This document shows positions 5,588 to 7,986 of a stretch of 7,986 bases of DNA, in pieces. How positions within the stretch are numbered: position 1 is the first letter of the stretch; each line of letters begins with the position of its first letter. Source of the stretch: Candidatus Methanophagales archaeon (lineage in GTDB: Archaea > Halobacteriota > Syntropharchaeia > Alkanophagales > Methanospirareceae); the NCBI GenBank assembly GCA_021161765.1, contig JAGGZZ010000251.1, forward strand, positions 1 through 7,986. The letters are read 5' to 3'. The notes under the pieces were generated by a model. It was not told the DNA's origin and searched no databases. It saw nothing but the letters and a program-made list of their open reading frames with translations. Both the position numbers and the translations under genes were made by a program.

Positions 5588-5620
5588 GTATTTATATCAT
5601 ATGAAAGATGATATATTTAT
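5588..5620 (-). promoter_or_regulatory. Tandem TATA-like boxes before the CBS-domain gene
   Basis: Minus-strand ATAAATATAT (5620-5611) would start transcription near 5589, upstream of the ATG at 5575. GATATAAATAC (5598-5588) would start it near 5568, inside that frame and ahead of the ATG at 5527. The two boxes thus point to different protein starts. Confidence 0.4.
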
Positions 5621-5670
5621 GGTCATTTTTAGCAAAACCCCTTGCTTCCTTTTCATCTTTTCTTTATAAA

Positions 5671-5734
5671 AATATTATCGCTGTTCTTTAGCGGGTAAAC
5701 TTAAGATTCGCTATATATACTATCGCTGTTTTCT
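5671..5734. repeat. Imperfect direct repeat at 45-base offset
   Basis: TATCGCTGTT occurs at 5676-5685 and again at 5721-5730. Extending the match over 5667-5689 against 5712-5734 gives 18 identities in 23 positions. The offset of 45 bases is 15 codons, and both copies fall in the same minus-strand frame as the winged-helix remnant (KTAIVYIA and RTAIIFL), so a small in-frame duplication is possible. An inverted CAGCGAT at 5765-5771 is probably coincidental coding sequence. Confidence 0.35.
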
Positions 5735-5825
5735 TTGCCTCTCCCCTCGCCACTAAAAGAATATCAGCGATTATTTCTAATCTGCCTCTTCGCTCTTTAA
5801 CTCTCTCCTTATGACTATCCCTCAT
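5688..5825 (-). pseudogene. N-terminal fragment of an archaeal winged-helix (HTH_45-type) protein
   Basis: A 45-codon frame starts at an ATG (5825) and encodes RGRLEIIADILLVARGEAKK followed by TAIVYIANLKFTR and a stop. This is the first helix, the Lys/Thr-rich turn and the start of the second helix of the archaeal winged-helix family, whose usual form is R-R-S-R-x-E-I-I-A-D-I-L then A-K-K-T-x-I-M-Y-x-A-N-L-S. Intact members are about 80-100 residues; the recognition helix and wing are lost here, as the frame stops where the second helix should continue. There is no clear Shine-Dalgarno site. The in-frame sequence after the stop partly repeats the preceding codons. I read it as a decayed regulator, though a very short expressed peptide is possible. 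Confidence 0.65.
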
Positions 5826-5868
5826 GGCACACAAATTTCCACGATTTTTGCCATTTTTACATTTTTAC

Positions 5869-6805
5869 TCACCATCTCAAAATCTCCTCATACACACCCT
5901 TCGTCATTCTTGCGATATTATCCCACGAAAATCCTTCCGCAGTCTTCCTTCCGTTCGAGCCCATCCATCTCCCTTTTTCCAAATCCGAAAATATGCTCTT
6001 TATTCCCCATGCGATTGAATTCGGATTGTCATACACCTTTAGCCCATTGACATCGTGCCAGACGTAATCAAAGCCGTTATGCGTTACCACGATTGGTTTA
6101 CCAGCAGCCCATGCTTCCAGCGCAACTATCCCAAAAGGTTCGTTCCTTGAGGGTATGCATACCATATCGCACGCCTTGTAGAAATTCGTGAGGTCACCAT
6201 CCAGAACATAGCCCAAAAAACGGGTTGCATGCTGAACGCCAAGCTCCCAGGCTCTATGTTCTAAATCACCTCTCATGTAGCCGTCACCGATGAAAAAGAA
6301 CTTCGCATCAGGGAATTCAGCTAAAACCGAGGGAACTGCTTCTAATAGCAAATCCGCCGTACCACTCTAAGTTTCTTATGTCTCTTGAACAACCATCGTG
6401 AAAAACATTCCCGCATCTTCCGTACTCGGTTGAGTGAAGGGTAAAAACGGTTTTCTTCCCTCTTGCATTCTTTATCTCCGCGAGTGCATTTACAGTCATC
6501 CAATCATGCCCATGAACGATGTCAAAATTGCCTGATATGTTCTCGGTTTGGAAGAAATGATAAGCGAAGGAGTGGCACATGTTGTCCATCTCAGCCATAA
6601 AATCGGGATTCGAGTCGAACGGGCAGCGATGATAATGCACTCCATCTATCACTTCATAATGCCTTTGTCCATTTCCCATCCTTGTGAACACATGCACTTC
6701 ATTCCCGGCTCTTTGAAGAGCAGCAGCGAGTTCTGTAACATGTGGCGCAACACCTCCGACCGCAATCGAATGTAAAGATTCCCAACTAAACAGTGCGATT
6801 CTCAC
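5869..6805 (-). pseudogene. GT4-family glycosyltransferase broken by internal deletion and frameshift
   Basis: The first part (6805 to about 6350) encodes the acceptor-side Rossmann domain: MRIALFSWES, the GGVAPHVTELAAAL loop, FDIVHGHDW and the end LEWYG. The second part (about 6362 to 5869) is in another frame and encodes DLLLEAVPSVLAEFPDAKFF, GDGYMR, then NEPFGIVALEAWAAGKPIVV, the E-x7-E donor-binding motif. In glycogen-synthase-like GT4 enzymes about 70-90 residues lie between LEWYG and the LLLEAVP block, including the V-I-Y-N-G loop and the F-V-G-R segment that binds the nucleotide sugar. All of that is missing at the junction near 6355-6365. The enzyme would transfer a sugar from NDP-sugar to a growing glycan in the cytoplasm. 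The start is GTG at 6805, overlapping the previous gene by 20 bases. Decay or an assembly collapse could explain the gap. Confidence 0.85.
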
Positions 6806-7031
6806 TTTCTTCTATCTCTCTGTCAAGGTTGTCTCTCAACTCTGACAGGTTCTTTATCGCAATAGTCATGTCACTGTCACCGCTGCTGCTTCTATTCAGA
6901 TAATATGGATTCTTCCCAGTAGGGTCGAATAAAGAAGTTGCGAGCCTGGACAGTTCTACCCTTTTCTCTTTTATTTCCGCCTTCTTCTTTGTCCATTCTT
7001 CCCCTCTCACTTTCCTTGCTCTCCTCGTCAT
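6786..7031 (-). CDS. Unrecognised 81-residue charged protein in the glycosyltransferase operon
   Basis: I do not recognise the family. The protein is soluble and highly charged: a basic N-terminus (TRRARKVRGEEWTKKKAEIK), a central FDPTGKNPYYLNRSSSGDSD segment with turn-forming residues, and an acidic helical end (NLSELRDNLDREIEESEN). It has no cysteines, signal peptide or membrane segment. It is likely real because GGAGGTG lies seven bases before its ATG, it starts 14 bases after the upstream gene's stop, and it overlaps the glycosyltransferase start by 20 bases, as translationally coupled operon genes do. A role as a small partner or regulator of the glycan enzymes is only a guess from context. 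Confidence 0.65.
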   Translation of the reverse strand: MTRRARKVRGEEWTKKKAEIKEKRVELSRLATSLFDPTGKNPYYLNRSSSGDSDMTIAIKNLSELRDNLDREIEESENRTV

Positions 7032-7038
7032 AAAACTT

Positions 7039-7045
7039 CACCTCC
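7039..7045 (-). promoter_or_regulatory. Strong Shine-Dalgarno site of the 81-residue protein
   Basis: GGAGGTG on the minus strand matches the 16S rRNA 3' end, begins right after the stop codon of the nucleotidyltransferase gene, and is seven bases before the ATG at 7031. It is the best ribosome site in the window and the main support for that small gene. Confidence 0.75.
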
Positions 7046-7986
7046 CTACCCCATTCTTACCCCCTCTGCCACTCTAACTTTCGATTTCAACTTACCTAAA
7101 CGCTCCTGTATCGTGCCGATCAAGTTGCCTCTCGGCTCCCACCACTGCATGCCTGCGACTTCAGGTGCAAGTGTCTCATCCCTGAACACATCTCGTATCC
7201 ATACAGCGAAATCGTTGTAACCCTCTCCGAGATGATAATCTATCGCCTTCTGGTCTACTTTTCTCAACATATCCACAAACATCTCCAGGCTGTGTGCTAC
7301 AAAACCTGTATGAACGATTTTCCCTCCCTTGCGCATGTTAAAGTAAAAAGCCTCTTCGTCCGAAACAGTACGTAACAAATTCCCGTTCTCAGTTCCGTCT
7401 TTCCTTCCATTTCCATTGCCATCGAATCTTACAAATCTTTTTATGGTGTTATCCACGGTTGAACGGTGCGGAATGGTAACAAAGGGCCATATCTTCCCGT
7501 TAAGAACTTCAACGTCCTTTCCGAGCTCGCAATTAGCACCAATGATTGCATCTTTTATGGATGCATTTTCCTCTGTTAAGGTGTGTTCGCCGATGAAGCA
7601 CTGCTCCAAGCTCGAGTTTTTTCCGATGTACACATCTTCAAATAAAACCGCATTCGGTCCTACCGAACAATTCTCTTCCACAACCACACCATCACCTATC
7701 ACCGTAGGTCCTGTTATCCATGAACCGTTAATCTTCGCATTTTCTCCTATAAACACGTCTCTGCTCTCCTTTTTCAACATCCATTCCGTCGCTTTCATAT
7801 AGCCATCAGGCTGACCCACATCTGCCCAGAAATTGCCTGCTTCTATCTCATATCCGTATATCTTGCCGTTCCCTTTACCTTTATTCTTCACCTGAAGCAG
7901 ATGAAAAAGGTCCTTTGCAAAGTCGAAGGCTATGCCATCAGGCACAAATTCCATCGCCTTTGGCTCCACCACGTATATCCCCGTGC
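7046..7986 (-). CDS. Sugar-phosphate nucleotidyltransferase C-terminal part with beta-helix and DUF5752-like domain (5' partial)
   Basis: The frame stays open to the window edge (TGIY before the GTG at 7972), so the true start lies outside. The first 65 residues are the end of a NTP-transferase catalytic domain: TGIYVVEP, FDFAKDLF, then FWADVGQPDGYMKATEWML. Next come hexapeptide repeats of a left-handed beta helix (FIGENAKINGSWITGPTVIG onward) to about residue 175. A Gly/Asn-rich linker (about 188-203) leads to a final domain, HTGFVAHSLEMFVDMLRKVD then FAVWIRDVFRDETLA, which resembles the archaeal DUF5752 family. The enzyme should make an NDP-sugar (GDP-mannose, ADP- or UDP-glucose type; base and sugar not determinable) from NTP and a sugar 1-phosphate. 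It probably supplied the glycosyltransferase encoded downstream in the same operon. The catalytic N-terminus is not visible here. Confidence 0.85.
   Translation of the reverse strand, partial: TGIYVVEPKAMEFVPDGIAFDFAKDLFHLLQVKNKGKGNGKIYGYEIEAGNFWADVGQPDGYMKATEWMLKKESRDVFIGENAKINGSWITGPTVIGDGVVVEENCSVGPNAVLFEDVYIGKNSSLEQCFIGEHTLTEENASIKDAIIGANCELGKDVEVLNGKIWPFVTIPHRSTVDNTIKRFVRFDGNGNGRKDGTENGNLLRTVSDEEAFYFNMRKGGKIVHTGFVAHSLEMFVDMLRKVDQKAIDYHLGEGYNDFAVWIRDVFRDETLAPEVAGMQWWEPRGNLIGTIQERLGKLKSKVRVAEGVRMG

Noticed and set aside
5172..5669. Plus-strand frame opposite the CBS-domain gene
   Set aside because: It lies opposite a gene with clear CBS motifs, and its translation is hydrophobic filler with no domain.
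1..7986. CRISPR array, toxin-antitoxin pair or defence island
   Set aside because: No regularly spaced repeats and no cas, toxin or known defence domains were found; the ATPase and CBS genes alone do not make such a system.

Overview
The window reads as chromosomal DNA of an anaerobic archaeon, most likely euryarchaeal. Evidence: an archaeal-type SRP (7S) RNA, a tRNA-Pro without an encoded CCA end, TATA-like boxes rather than -35/-10 promoters, purine-rich Shine-Dalgarno sites, and archaeal-style families (AOR with a polyferredoxin, NIL-domain ferredoxin, HTH_45-type winged helix, DUF5752). A methanogen/ANME/alkane-oxidiser type lineage is plausible, but that placement is inference. No sequence search was run; all family calls are by eye.

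Left part (1-2608, + strand). A truncated archaeal P-loop ATPase fragment is followed by a tight two-gene operon: a four-cluster [4Fe-4S] ferredoxin and a tungsten-type aldehyde:ferredoxin oxidoreductase (AOR). The ferredoxin is the likely electron partner of the AOR.

Gene graveyard (2609-3410). Three degraded minus-strand remnants sit in a row: the start of a response-regulator receiver domain, an internal piece of a PLP aminotransferase ending at its PNNPTG motif, and the C-terminal part of an IS4-like transposase with its YREK-type motif. A palindromic repeat lies in the same orientation at both ends of this block (2668-2693 and 3493-3524). The second copy directly abuts the 3' end of tRNA-Pro(UGG).

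Middle (3565-5575). A NIL-domain two-cluster ferredoxin (minus) resembles the small subunit of the methanogen homocysteine-forming system. It diverges from a small ubiquitin-like ThiS/MoaD/SAMP protein (plus) that ends in Ser-Gly instead of Gly-Gly. Convergent with that gene is the SRP RNA (minus, about 319 nt), missed if one only looks at ORFs. Upstream of it is a two-CBS-domain protein.

Right part (5576-7986, minus strand). A 45-codon winged-helix remnant lies downstream of a three-gene cluster: a sugar-nucleotidyltransferase with left-handed beta-helix plus a DUF5752-like C-terminal domain (cut by the window edge), an unrecognised 81-residue protein with a perfect Shine-Dalgarno site, and a GT4 glycosyltransferase broken by an internal deletion with frameshift. 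The cluster suggests synthesis of a polysaccharide or glycoconjugate from a nucleotide sugar, now probably inactive at the transferase step unless the deletion is an assembly error.

I see no CRISPR array, no complete mobile element and no clear new multi-gene system. The notable content is gene decay, a palindromic repeat family, and several small genes or remnants that standard ORF calling would miss.
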